Source: Anaerolineae bacterium
GTDB taxonomy: Bacteria; Chloroflexota; Anaerolineae; JACIWR01
DNA: 58,520 nt
Reading direction: 5' to 3'
Assembly (NCBI GenBank): GCA_024653325.1
Contig: JANLFX010000009.1
Coordinates: forward strand, 1-58,520
Of this stretch, positions 7,822 to 17,237 are shown in pieces. A program made the translations under genes and the position numbers. Position 1 is the stretch's first letter; the number at the start of each line of letters is the position of its first letter. Under the pieces are notes generated by a model, which worked only from the letters and a program-made list of their open reading frames with translations, ran no database searches and was not told the origin of the DNA.

Positions 7822-8052
7822 TCATTCTACTTTGATTTTAGTCGCCTTTTTGGACCGGGGTTTCTCCATGCTCTCGATGGCCGCGTCCAGCAAGCTGCGC
7901 ATGGCCAGCAGGGTCTCTTTCCGGGCTGCCCGCATGTGATCGTGAAACTCCTCGGGCAATAAGCCTCGCCGGCGGCGCAAACGCGAACGAAGGCCTCTCA
8001 TCCCTTCATTCACCCAATCCTCGAAGACGAATTCCTTCTCGGTCACTGTCAT
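7822..8052 (-). CDS. Small basic hypothetical protein
   Basis: The 76-residue product is not assigned to a family. It is charged and helical, with an arginine-rich centre (RSRLRRRRGLLPEEF) and a lysine-rich tail (PRSKKATKIKVE). There are no membrane segments or cysteines. The ATG at 8052 has a GGGAGGTGA ribosome site; an in-frame GTG at 8061 lies inside that site and is rejected. It has its own promoter (8097-8125) and shares a terminator with rqcH, so it is likely expressed alone. A nucleic-acid-binding role is possible but unproven. Confidence 0.7.
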   Translation of the reverse strand: MTVTEKEFVFEDWVNEGMRGLRSRLRRRRGLLPEEFHDHMRAARKETLLAMRSLLDAAIESMEKPRSKKATKIKVE

Positions 8053-8096
8053 CGCCCTCACCTCCCTGCGTTATAACTCTTGTTCCTGGCATTTTT

Positions 8097-8125
8097 ATTT
8101 TACACCCATTTTGCACATTTGTAAA
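8097..8125 (-). promoter_or_regulatory. Promoter of the small basic protein gene
   Basis: On the minus strand TTTACA (8125-8120) and TAAAAT (8102-8097) are spaced by 17 bases, about 45 bases before the start codon. Confidence 0.7.
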
Positions 8126-8350
8126 TCCTGTGAATATCTCGACCCCCGGCTCACCCCGTGGGCGAGAGCTCCGAGACCCTCACTATGGTTGGTGTTTCGT
8201 ACCGGGCACCCTTATTCAGAGTCGCACTGCACTTAATCGTGGAACACTTTGTCGCTCACAGAGTCACATGGAGTTGCACAGAAAATTCTGGGAAAATCGG
8301 TGCGGTTCTGGGGCGAGATTGAATTGTCCACGGTCAGGTGAGATGCCACC

Positions 8351-9268
8351 TTATTCAGGACGGGTGCCGATTAATCCAGCGCCGGCTGCCAGGTCCTGCA
8401 TCTCCCGGGTGATAGCTTGTTTGCGAGCTGTCTGTACCACTAACATCAACTCGGTGACAAGCCGCTTGGCATTCTGGGTGGCTCCTTCCAGCAGTTGGAA
8501 ACGGGCCGAATGTTCTGCCGCTGCCGAGTCTAGCAGGAGACTGTACAGGCTGGCTGAGATCCACTGCTCTATAAGGCGGGTGTATAGACTTACCGGATCG
8601 GTTTCGATAATTGGGGGTGGCCAGAGCTCGGAGGACGAGTTGCCAGCTTGTTCTGTAGCAGGCAGTGCTGGTGGGATCAGGCGCACCACCGTCGGGATGT
8701 AGCGCACCGTTCCGCGATAGGCATTGTAGACCAGGTCTACCGCGTCCAAATCGTGTGCCTGGTAGCGGGCCAGCCATTGGCGGGTTAGACTGAGAGCCAG
8801 GCGATAGTCCGGCAACGCCATCATTGATAGCGTACCCGACCAGCGCAATGGCTGCCGGCGTCGGTGGAAGATGCGGCTGACCCGCGTGCCCAAGACCATC
8901 AGCTCTACCTGGGCACCGGCTGGTAATTCCGCCAGATGCCGCTCGGCACACCCGACGACAGCCGTATTGAATGTCCCACACAACCCGCGTTCGCTCCCGA
9001 TCACCAACACCACAATACGCTCAGGAGATGGAGGCATTTTTTGCCTGGGCTCCTGGTCAGGCAATAACTCCCGATGCGACGTGAGTCGGATGTGGGGCCA
9101 CAATGCCGGCAGCATGTCCTCCAGCCTGGTGGCGTAGCGATGCGCGTCGTCTCGTTTACGGAGAGCCATCCGCCAGCTTCCCAATGAAATAGTTCGCAGG
9201 GCGCTGAGGATAGGTTGTACAGAGCGAATGTTGTCTAGACGGGCCTGAGCTCGCTTCCAGTCTTCCAT
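8351..9268 (-). CDS. atpG: N-ATPase gamma subunit
   Basis: The 305-residue protein is the central rotor stalk. It has the N-terminal helix (RLDNIRSVQPILSALRTIS) and the C-terminal helix ending TREMQDLAAGAGLIG, with SERGLCGTFN in the Rossmann part. It is the last gene of the atpDCQRBEFAG operon. It starts 3 bases after the stop of the cyclic-di-AMP-receptor gene, so its translation probably depends on that gene. It is more divergent and slightly longer than a classical F-type gamma, as usual for N-type enzymes. Confidence 0.93.
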   Translation of the reverse strand: MEDWKRAQARLDNIRSVQPILSALRTISLGSWRMALRKRDDAHRYATRLEDMLPALWPHIRLTSHRELLPDQEPRQKMPPSPERIVVLVIGSERGLCGTFNTAVVGCAERHLAELPAGAQVELMVLGTRVSRIFHRRRQPLRWSGTLSMMALPDYRLALSLTRQWLARYQAHDLDAVDLVYNAYRGTVRYIPTVVRLIPPALPATEQAGNSSSELWPPPIIETDPVSLYTRLIEQWISASLYSLLLDSAAAEHSARFQLLEGATQNAKRLVTELMLVVQTARKQAITREMQDLAAGAGLIGTRPE

Positions 9269-9271
9269 GAT

Positions 9272-9595
9272 TTACACTTCGTAGATTTCGAAGCGCTCCA
9301 GGTCCCAGACGAACACGGCCGCCCCCCCGACCTCGGCGGTTGACGCTGCGGCGAGGGACAACTGCTTCTCACTCTCGGCGGTTTCTAATTCAATACAAGA
9401 GCGGCAGCTTGTGCGAATGATGGATAGCACCTGCTCTAGATGTGCTTTTTCTACGGCGATGAAAAGTGTTTGTTGAGCCTGGCGCAAAGCGCCTCCCCGG
9501 CTATCACTGAAGGTCGCTGTGTATCCGGCGGCTACCAGAGCTTCTATGACGTGCCCCGCCTCATCCCGGGGCACTACGGCCATCACCATCTTCAT
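9272..9595 (-). CDS. Cyclic-di-AMP receptor family (DarA/PstA, PII-like) protein inside the ATPase operon
   Basis: The 107-residue product matches the CdAR family (PF06153; DarA/PstA). It has the N-terminal strand MKMVMAVVPRDEAGHVIEAL, the glycine pair in DSRGGALRQAQQTLFIAVE, LSIIRTSCRS and the closing strand EVGGAAVFVWDLERF. The length equals that of DarA (about 109). Such proteins are trimers with a ferredoxin-like fold that bind cyclic di-AMP. The start overlaps the atpA stop in ATGA, and the stop lies 3 bases before atpG, so it is translationally coupled to both. It is not part of the usual N-ATPase gene set. Several ligand-contact residues differ from DarA, so nucleotide binding needs proof. 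Confidence 0.85.
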   Translation of the reverse strand: MKMVMAVVPRDEAGHVIEALVAAGYTATFSDSRGGALRQAQQTLFIAVEKAHLEQVLSIIRTSCRSCIELETAESEKQLSLAAASTAEVGGAAVFVWDLERFEIYEV

Positions 9596-11250
9596 CCGAC
9601 TTTACCTCCTGACCAAGTTGCATGATACTCGGCCAACATGGCCAGCAGAATTTCCCGCGTTTTTTCATCCAACTCGCCACTGCGATCAATGTGGTGATAT
9701 AGTCCTGGATGCTCGGCCTGGAAACGGGATAATAGTCCACGTTCGAAGGCTGGTACGTCTTCCGGCGGGATGTCGTCCAGAAATCCCTCGATAGCTGCCA
9801 GCAGGATGATAACCTGCGCCGCTATGGATAGGGGTTGCTGGGGTGGTTGCTTGAGCACGGTTCGTAACCGTTCTCCACGCCGGATCTGACGTTGAGTAGC
9901 CTCGTCCACTTCGGTGCCAAAACGGGCGAAGCGGGCCACTTCCTCAAATTGGGCCAGTTCCAGACGCAGATGACGAGCCACAGCACGCATGGCCGCCGTC
10001 TGTGCTGCTCCGCCCACGCGCGATACCGACTGACCTACGTTTATAGCCGGTTTGATGCCCCGGTTGAACAACTCGGTATCGAGGACAATTTGCCCATCGG
10101 TGATGGAGATCAAATTGGTGGGGATGTAGGCGGCGATATTACCGCGCTGAGTCTCGACAATTGGCAACGCCGTCAGTGAACCATTCCCGGCCTCAGGGCT
10201 CAATTTGCAAGCCCGTTCTAATAACCGGGCGTGCAGGTAAAAAACGTCGCCAGGGTAGGCCTCGCGGCCCGGTGGCCGACGCAACAACAGGCTCAGTTCC
10301 CGGTAGGTGTCGGCGTGTTTAGAAAGATCATCATAGACGATCAGTACGTCATGTCCATCGTATACCAGGCCTTCGGCCATGGTACAGCCGGCATAGGGAG
10401 CCAGGTAACGCAGCGCGGGTGGGTCGTCAGGACTGGACACGACTACGATAGTGTATACCAGGGCGTTGTGCCGGCGCAGTGTTTCGATAACGGTCAGCGT
10501 GGACGATTTCTTCTGCCCGATGGCTACATAGACGCACAGCACGCCACTGCCGCGCTGATTGATAATGGCATCTATGGCTATACTCGTCTTGCCAGTTTGC
10601 CGATCGCCGATGATCAATTCGCGCTGTCCCCGGCCAATAGGTACCAGGGCGTCCACTATTTTCAGCCCAGTGTGCAGCGGTTCATGTACCGGCGCCCGCT
10701 CGATAATGCCAGGAGCGTCGCGTTCCAGGTAACGGAAATCAGCGGCATCAATGGGTCCGCGACCATCCAAAGGCTGGCCCAGAGGGTTTACTACTCGCCC
10801 CGGTAGATTGTGTCCCACCGGAACGCGTAGCCGTTCGCCACTGGCCGTCACCAGGTCCCCGCCCTGGATACCTTCGTCGGGGCCCAGGAGGATCACGTCA
10901 ATCAAATCGTGATCCAGATTCAGAATCATGCCCTGTACACCGGTGGGGAAAACAACTAGTTCGTCGGTACGCGCGCCAGGCAAGCCAGAAAGCGTGGCCA
11001 CGCCATCACCGACGCGCTGCACCGTCCCCACATCGTGAAAACGCACCTGGGCCACCAGTTGACTGGCCTGTTCGCGCAGAAGCTGGAGCAGCAGCGGAAT
11101 ATTGGGTTGTACTGGGAGGATTTTTAAATGCGAGGCCGCATCGTCGCTGAGACGTTGCACCAGGCCAGCTCGATCAACCCGTTGATCCGTCTGCTGGCGG
11201 AGCGCCTGCCGCGGCAAGGTGGTATCAGGCTGAGGGATCGGTTTGTCCAT
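9592..11250 (-). CDS. atpA: N-ATPase alpha subunit
   Basis: The 552-residue protein carries the alpha nucleotide-binding core with Walker A GDRQTGKTSIAID. Other alpha blocks are VHEPLHTGLKIVDALVPIG, SITDGQIVLDTELFN and INVGQSVSRVGGAAQ. It forms the catalytic hexamer with beta. An N-terminal extension of about 50 residues relative to common F-type alpha chains is present. The ATG at 11250 overlaps the end of atpF by 26 bases; a longer in-frame start at 11376 would run deep into atpF and is rejected. The TGA overlaps the ATG of the cyclic-di-AMP-receptor gene. Confidence 0.95.
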   Translation of the reverse strand: MDKPIPQPDTTLPRQALRQQTDQRVDRAGLVQRLSDDAASHLKILPVQPNIPLLLQLLREQASQLVAQVRFHDVGTVQRVGDGVATLSGLPGARTDELVVFPTGVQGMILNLDHDLIDVILLGPDEGIQGGDLVTASGERLRVPVGHNLPGRVVNPLGQPLDGRGPIDAADFRYLERDAPGIIERAPVHEPLHTGLKIVDALVPIGRGQRELIIGDRQTGKTSIAIDAIINQRGSGVLCVYVAIGQKKSSTLTVIETLRRHNALVYTIVVVSSPDDPPALRYLAPYAGCTMAEGLVYDGHDVLIVYDDLSKHADTYRELSLLLRRPPGREAYPGDVFYLHARLLERACKLSPEAGNGSLTALPIVETQRGNIAAYIPTNLISITDGQIVLDTELFNRGIKPAINVGQSVSRVGGAAQTAAMRAVARHLRLELAQFEEVARFARFGTEVDEATQRQIRRGERLRTVLKQPPQQPLSIAAQVIILLAAIEGFLDDIPPEDVPAFERGLLSRFQAEHPGLYHHIDRSGELDEKTREILLAMLAEYHATWSGGKVG

Positions 11251-12025
11251 TGCCCATACGCTCCTTGAGAGCTGCGGAGACCTGTTCCCGCAACCCGGCC
11301 AGTTGTCCGGCGATGGAATTATCCACGATGGTATCACCCAGGCGTACCTGCAGACCAACCGCCAATGAAGGGTCAATCCTCAATTCCAGATTGACATGAC
11401 GGTCGGCCAGGGCGGTGAGGGTGCGGACCAGCAATCCTTGCTGTTCTGGCGAGAGGGGGTGAGCGGTGGTTACGTGAGCCGTGGGCTCACGAGTGCCCAG
11501 GGAACGGCGGAACGCTTCCACTCGCTGCATTTGACTACGCCCCAACTCCCAGATGCGATCATTGAGCTGTTTGACCAGCGAATCGTGCATTTCCGGTGGA
11601 GCAGTGCGGGCAATTACCTGCCCGCTGATCTCCAGAATGGCATCCAGGAGTTCGTCGTGGAAGGAGTCTATCGCCAATCGCCGCTGCTGGTGGGTGTCAG
11701 CGTGGGCTTCGGCCAAGATACGGGCCACCTCAACCTGGGCTTCTTGCAGCAGAGCAAGCCGCTCGGTTTCCGCCTTCTCTTGCGCCTGCGCGATGAGAGC
11801 GGCAGCCTCTTCCTCGGCGCGTGCCAGCCGCGCCTCCCACTCGGCGCGCAACCTGGCCGCTTCCTCGCGCTCCTGGTTCAGTTCTTGGAGCAATCTCTCT
11901 TTCTCGGCCTTGCGTTGCGCTACCCTGCGCATCACCGGCTGGAAGAGAAAGTGATTGAGCAAGAGTACCAGCAGCAGGAAATTGGCTATCTGGAATATAA
12001 CTGTTGCCCAACTGAGATCCAGCAT
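11225..12025 (-). CDS. atpF: N-ATPase b subunit with C-terminal delta-like domain
   Basis: The 266-residue protein is the peripheral stalk. It has an N-terminal membrane helix (about 5-27), a long charged coiled coil (about 35-125) and a linker. A C-terminal domain (about 180-260) contains LELRIDPSLAVGLQVRLGD and IAGQLAGLREQV, which resemble the end of the delta/OSCP subunit. The operon has no separate delta gene, so this domain presumably replaces it, as described for N-ATPases. The gap to atpE is 9 bases; it overlaps atpA by 26. Confidence 0.92.
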   Translation of the reverse strand: MLDLSWATVIFQIANFLLLVLLLNHFLFQPVMRRVAQRKAEKERLLQELNQEREEAARLRAEWEARLARAEEEAAALIAQAQEKAETERLALLQEAQVEVARILAEAHADTHQQRRLAIDSFHDELLDAILEISGQVIARTAPPEMHDSLVKQLNDRIWELGRSQMQRVEAFRRSLGTREPTAHVTTAHPLSPEQQGLLVRTLTALADRHVNLELRIDPSLAVGLQVRLGDTIVDNSIAGQLAGLREQVSAALKERMGNGQTDPSA

Positions 12026-12034
12026 TGGATTACC

Positions 12035-12307
12035 CTAGAAAAACCGGTCAATCAACGGGTTGGCGAAGATCAAAATCAGGCAAATTAACAGCACATAGAT
12101 GGCTGTTGATTCCAGTAAGGCCATGGAAATAAGCAGGGTGGTGCGGATGCGGTCGGCAATCTCGGGCTGGCGGGCCATGCTCTCCAACGCTTTGACTACC
12201 GCCCGTCCTTCTAATATCGCCGGGGTGATGGTCCCCAGCAAAATGGAAACACTCACCATTACGATGCTAACAATTGTGACCAACGTACCAGGATCCATAC
12301 CTGCCAT
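12035..12307 (-). CDS. atpE: N-ATPase c subunit (rotor ring) with Na+-type ligand motif
   Basis: The 90-residue hairpin of two membrane helices has the polar loop ARQPE at residues 45-49. The ion-carrying Glu66 lies in ESTAIY (66-71), giving the Glu-Ser-Thr-x-x-Tyr set seen in Na+-translocating c rings. A second carboxylate, Glu33, lies in helix 1 (TPAILEG), as in other N-type c subunits. The ion cannot be fixed from sequence: at least one N-type ring with similar features is reported to be proton-specific. The ATG at 12307 follows AGGAGG. Confidence 0.93.
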   Translation of the reverse strand: MAGMDPGTLVTIVSIVMVSVSILLGTITPAILEGRAVVKALESMARQPEIADRIRTTLLISMALLESTAIYVLLICLILIFANPLIDRFF

Positions 12308-12339
12308 GCGTTAATTTCCTCCTTAAAGCTCATTTATCA

Positions 12340-12975
12340 TTATTCACTGGCTTCCAATCCCGCGCCGATATAGACGGTAGCCAGGACGGTGAAAATATAA
12401 GCTTGCAGAACGCCGGTAAACATGCTGAAAGCGATCAACGGCAGGGGCACAATCAGCGGCAGCAGGGCAAAAACCACGGCCACGATTAATTCGGTGCTGA
12501 GCACGTTACCAAACAGACGCAAGGTGAGCGACAGGGTCCGGCTCAACTGGCCGACGATCTCCAGGGGCAGCATGAAAATCGGTGAAGCCATGTCCTTGAA
12601 ATAGCCGACTACTCCTTTGGCCCGGATGCCGAAGTAATGCACCGAGAAAAAGACGACCAGGGCCAGGGCCAGCGGCGTGTTTATATCGCGGGTGGGGGTG
12701 ACTATGATGGGCACGGCCCCGATGACATTGGCGACGGCGATGAAGATGGCCAGGGTGCCCAGCAATGGCAGATATGGTTCCGCCGGCCGGCCCATCGCGC
12801 CGGAAATAGTATCTATCAGAAAGTCCACCAGCATCTCCAAAGCCATGGGCCGACGACGGCCGATAACGGCCGCCGCCCCGACAATGATAACCATCATGAT
12901 CCAGGTGGAAACCACCGTGTCGCGCACCGGGATGCCGAAGACGCGAAAAACCACTTGCGGGAAAACACCGTTCAT
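12340..12975 (-). CDS. atpB: N-ATPase a subunit (ion channel stator)
   Basis: The 211-residue membrane protein has about five hydrophobic helices. The essential arginine is Arg153 in LSLTLRLFGNVLS, and the last helix reads GVLQAYIFTVLATVYI. The ATG at 12975 was chosen because the upstream in-frame ATG at 13014 would overlap atpR by 32 bases; atpR ends 7 bases before 12975. Together with the c ring it forms the ion path. Confidence 0.94.
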   Translation of the reverse strand: MNGVFPQVVFRVFGIPVRDTVVSTWIMMVIIVGAAAVIGRRRPMALEMLVDFLIDTISGAMGRPAEPYLPLLGTLAIFIAVANVIGAVPIIVTPTRDINTPLALALVVFFSVHYFGIRAKGVVGYFKDMASPIFMLPLEIVGQLSRTLSLTLRLFGNVLSTELIVAVVFALLPLIVPLPLIAFSMFTGVLQAYIFTVLATVYIGAGLEASE

Positions 12976-12982
12976 GAACGAT

Positions 12983-13249
12983 TCACTCCCGCTCCAGCAT
13001 CGAGCAACCGGCAACCACCCACCGGGTCAACCACAGCCCGACGAAGACCAGCAGGCCGGGCACGATGCCCTGCCGCAAAGCAACAGCCAACACACCACTG
13101 GCGGCGGCCAATCGGACCAAAGCCCCACCCCATGTGCCGACCAGGGCCCGTCCGGCCGACTCGGGGCGCAAACAGGCTATCGTCCACCACAGGATCAGCG
13201 CATTAAATGCACCCACTGCCCCACCCGCGCACAGCCAGAGTCCGATCAT
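12983..13249 (-). CDS. atpR: N-ATPase accessory membrane subunit AtpR
   Basis: The 88-residue protein has about three hydrophobic helices and matches the AtpR position and style (PF12966): GALVRLAAASGVLAVALRQG and FVGLWLTRWVVAG. AtpR is specific to N-ATPase operons and is thought to act in c-ring assembly or stability. The ATG at 13249 lies 5 bases after the atpQ stop. A longer in-frame reading (start 13498) is the shadow of atpQ and is rejected. Confidence 0.85.
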   Translation of the reverse strand: MIGLWLCAGGAVGAFNALILWWTIACLRPESAGRALVGTWGGALVRLAAASGVLAVALRQGIVPGLLVFVGLWLTRWVVAGCSMLERE

Positions 13250-13254
13250 CAGCC

Positions 13255-13527
13255 TCACACGTCCTCTCGTTCTTCCCGTTCCGCGTTTTGCCGGTCGCGC
13301 TCGATCACGCGTCGGATAGTCTGGGCCACATTGTAGAAGCCGATACCGATGCCCAGCACCAACAAGCCCAGGGTGAAGACGTAACGGGTCTGCAGCCAAC
13401 GGTCCAGAAAGTGCCCCAGCAGCGTCCCGCCGAAAATTGGCAGGGCCAGATCCCACCCCAGTGACATGGCTACCCGCGCGTCGCGCCATGCCGCCCACCA
13501 GGCATCGCGGTCAGGGTTCGTTTTCAT
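13255..13527 (-). CDS. atpQ: N-ATPase accessory membrane subunit AtpQ (AtpI/AtpZ-like)
   Basis: The 90-residue protein has two hydrophobic helices (GWDLALPIFGGTLLGHFLD and FTLGLLVLGIGIGFYNVAQ) and a charged C-terminus, as in the AtpI/AtpZ assembly-factor family (PF09527). In the atpDCQR order this is AtpQ, predicted to help assemble the c ring or carry Mg2+. The gap to atpC is about 30 bases and contains part of a hairpin repeat. Confidence 0.85.
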   Translation of the reverse strand: MKTNPDRDAWWAAWRDARVAMSLGWDLALPIFGGTLLGHFLDRWLQTRYVFTLGLLVLGIGIGFYNVAQTIRRVIERDRQNAEREEREDV

Positions 13528-13557
13528 CGCTCTGAACCTCTGAACCTCCCGCAGGCT

Positions 13558-15259
<1,702 letters not shown>

Positions 15260-15264
15260 CTAAC

Positions 15265-15277
15265 CCGGCCTAGCCGG
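15265..15277. repeat. CCGGCCTAGCCGG palindrome ahead of atpD
   Basis: Near-identical to the palindrome at 5441-5453, it lies 24 bases before the atpD start. Confidence 0.5.
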
Positions 15278-15287
15278 AGCCAAAAGC

Positions 15288-15318
15288 CTTACCACAAAGG
15301 GCACGAAGGGCACAAAGG
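15288..15318. repeat. Dispersed repeat ACCACAAAGGGCACGAAGG-type
   Basis: The motif ACCACAAAGGGCACGAAGGG, followed by CACAAAGG, is a variant of the repeat at 54792-54817 (ACCACGAAGGACACGAAGTA). Similar motifs recur between genes in many bacteria. Confidence 0.55.
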
Positions 15319-15458
15319 GGGGATGGTTCATTTTCTGGAGGAAATAGGTTTACACTTTTGAGGCCCAGAGAAATTCTCAAGAGCTACGCCTTGTACCCAG
15401 ATCCAGCGGGCAAGTCAGCCCGCCGGGGCGACCGCAAGGGGTCCCACATTTTATTTAA

Positions 15459-15905
15459 TTATGCGTTTCTCGGCTCGGGTGACTTCTTTGTCAACGAATA
15501 TCCAACGAATAAACGAACGCTGATGTCCAGCACATCCCCCATCACATTACCGATCTTCACTCGATCACCGATGCGGAAGAGATTGCCGGTGACGATGTTC
15601 ACATAGCCCGCCAGAGACCCGATGACCTCTTGGGAGGCAAAAGCTATGCCGGCCCCCAGGATGCCCATGGCCACAGTGAAATTGCTGCCGAAACCCAGCC
15701 AGATGAGCAGGATGATGATGCCACCACTGACAAAAACGGTGTTTCGGATCAACATGCGCAAAGTATGCATGTAATACTGATCTTTGACCCGCGCCTGCAA
15801 CAGGTTACCCGCTGCCCGATTGGTCGCCAGGGTGAGCAACAGCACCACCATCGAGGAGACGATTTTGAGCCCTATACTGAGATAAGTCATCGGAATCTGA
15901 GGCAT
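15459..15905 (-). pseudogene. MscS-family mechanosensitive channel, truncated
   Basis: The 148-residue product has about three hydrophobic helices, including the pore helix style GILGAGIAFASQEVIGSLAGYVNIVTGN. The start of the beta domain follows (FRIGDRVKIGNVMGDVLDISV). It then runs into RLFVGYSLTKKSPEPRNA and a stop, where a normal family member continues for 100 or more residues. The break coincides with a small T-rich tandem motif (TTCGTTTATTCGTTGGATAT). No remnant of the missing half was found downstream. A functional minimal channel is unlikely. Confidence 0.75.
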
Positions 15906-15925
15906 AGCAGAGTCTCCTTCCCTAC

Positions 15926-16444
15926 TTACGCCCTGCCCAGGGTGAAGCCGCGTTCCAGCGCCCGTTCATTGATCGCCCGCCCAGATTCGGGCAGTGTCTT
16001 CTTCACTGTTTCCAGGTCCACCAGGCCGGAGAGGGCGATCAATGCACCCAACATGATCATATTCGCCGCCCCGGGCTGGCCCATCTCAGCCGCCGTGCTG
16101 AGGGCCGGGATAGGATAGTGGCGTTGAGGTGCTTCTGGCGACGGGGTCACCACTTGCGGATCGAAAAGCACCACCCCATCCCCTGCCACACCTTGATGCA
16201 GGCGGTCGTAGGCTTCCTGGGATAGGGCCACGAAGAACTGAGGGTTCAAGGTACGGGGATAGGTAATCTGCTCCTCGGCAACCACCACCTCCGCACCGAT
16301 CAGCGTCCCCCGCGCCTCCGGCCCGTACGAGGCACTGCTGGCTACCTGCTTTCCACTTCGGGCGCAGGCCTGCCCCAACAGTGTTCCGACAAATTTGATT
16401 CCCTGCCCGCCCTGACCACCGAAGAGTACCTCTACACGTCCCAC
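15926..16444 (-). CDS. korC: 2-oxoacid:ferredoxin oxidoreductase, gamma subunit
   Basis: The 172-residue protein matches the gamma domain of 2-oxoacid:ferredoxin oxidoreductases: VEVLFGGQGGQGIKFVGTLLG, SASYGPEARGT and GQPGAANMIMLGALIAL. It joins KorA and KorB to oxidise a 2-oxo acid to an acyl-CoA while reducing ferredoxin. The GTG at 16444 overlaps the korB stop and has AGGAG 7-8 bases upstream; an earlier in-frame ATG at 16465 is possible. Confidence 0.9.
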   Translation of the reverse strand: MGRVEVLFGGQGGQGIKFVGTLLGQACARSGKQVASSASYGPEARGTLIGAEVVVAEEQITYPRTLNPQFFVALSQEAYDRLHQGVAGDGVVLFDPQVVTPSPEAPQRHYPIPALSTAAEMGQPGAANMIMLGALIALSGLVDLETVKKTLPESGRAINERALERGFTLGRA

Positions 16445-17235
16445 GTCTCTTCTCCTTCCCGCCACTCGCCGACCACGATCTTGCCTTCCGCCCCTTCCTT
16501 TTGAGCCTTACGGCGCGAGATGCAGTTAGCCTCCTGCCAGGAGAGCATAGCCCAGGGCAGACTCGCCTCTTTATTGGCCCACTGCCCCCGATTGGCGCGG
16601 CCATATTGGGTAGGGCAGATGGAAAGCACCTCGACGAAGGCGAAGCCAGGCTCTCGCAACGCCGTCTCGATGCCTTGCCGCAACCAACGGGGCCGGGCCA
16701 CCGGCCAGCGGGCGACGTAGGGTGCACCGGCACCTCGCGCCAGTTTTACCAGGTCGAAGCTGCGGTGTGGATTGCCGCCCGGCGTGGTGGCGGTGATGGC
16801 TCCGGGCGGCGTGGTGGCCGAGACCTGTCCGCCGGTCATGCCGAACAACCAGTTGTTCAGGCAGAAGACCTTGATGGGCAGATTGCGGCGGGCAGCGTGG
16901 ATGAGGTGATTGCCGCCAATGGTGGTCAGGTCGCCGTCGCCGGAGATGACCACCACCTCCAGCTCGGGCCGGGTCAGTTTAACCCCGGTGGCGAAGGCGA
17001 TGGCCCGCCCATGGGTGACGTGCAGGGTATCGGCCAGAAAATGGGGACTGGGCACCCAGGCTCCGCAACCGATGCCGGAGACGAAAACCGTGCGCTCGAA
17101 ATCCAGCCCGACTTCGTCCGCCGCCCGCAGGAAGGCGTTGATAAAGATGCCGTGGCCGCAACCAGCGCAGAAGGGAGTGGCTTGTCGCAGGTAACGCGCT
17201 CGCAACAGCGGGGCACTGCTTTCATGTTTGTCCAT
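16432..17235 (-). CDS. korB: 2-oxoacid:ferredoxin oxidoreductase, beta (TPP-binding) subunit
   Basis: The 267-residue protein has the TPP motif GDGDLTTIGGNHLIHAARR followed by NNWLFGMTGGQ. A conserved N-terminal block (FCAGCGHGIFINAF) and SGIGCGAW also fit. Substrate is not fixed by sequence; 2-oxoglutarate-type (Kor) annotation is customary for this arrangement. The ATG at 17235 has GGGGAGG upstream and lies 2 bases after the korA stop. Confidence 0.92.
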   Translation of the reverse strand: MDKHESSAPLLRARYLRQATPFCAGCGHGIFINAFLRAADEVGLDFERTVFVSGIGCGAWVPSPHFLADTLHVTHGRAIAFATGVKLTRPELEVVVISGDGDLTTIGGNHLIHAARRNLPIKVFCLNNWLFGMTGGQVSATTPPGAITATTPGGNPHRSFDLVKLARGAGAPYVARWPVARPRWLRQGIETALREPGFAFVEVLSICPTQYGRANRGQWANKEASLPWAMLSWQEANCISRRKAQKEGAEGKIVVGEWREGEETWDV

Positions 17236-17237
17236 CC

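Noticed and set aside
8126..8350. Terminator or small gene after atpG
   Set aside because: No stem with a T-run and no ORF with a ribosome site was found; the end of the ATPase transcript stays undefined.
13250..13498. Long N-terminal extension of AtpR
   Set aside because: It is the other frame of atpQ, arginine/glycine-rich and not membrane-like.
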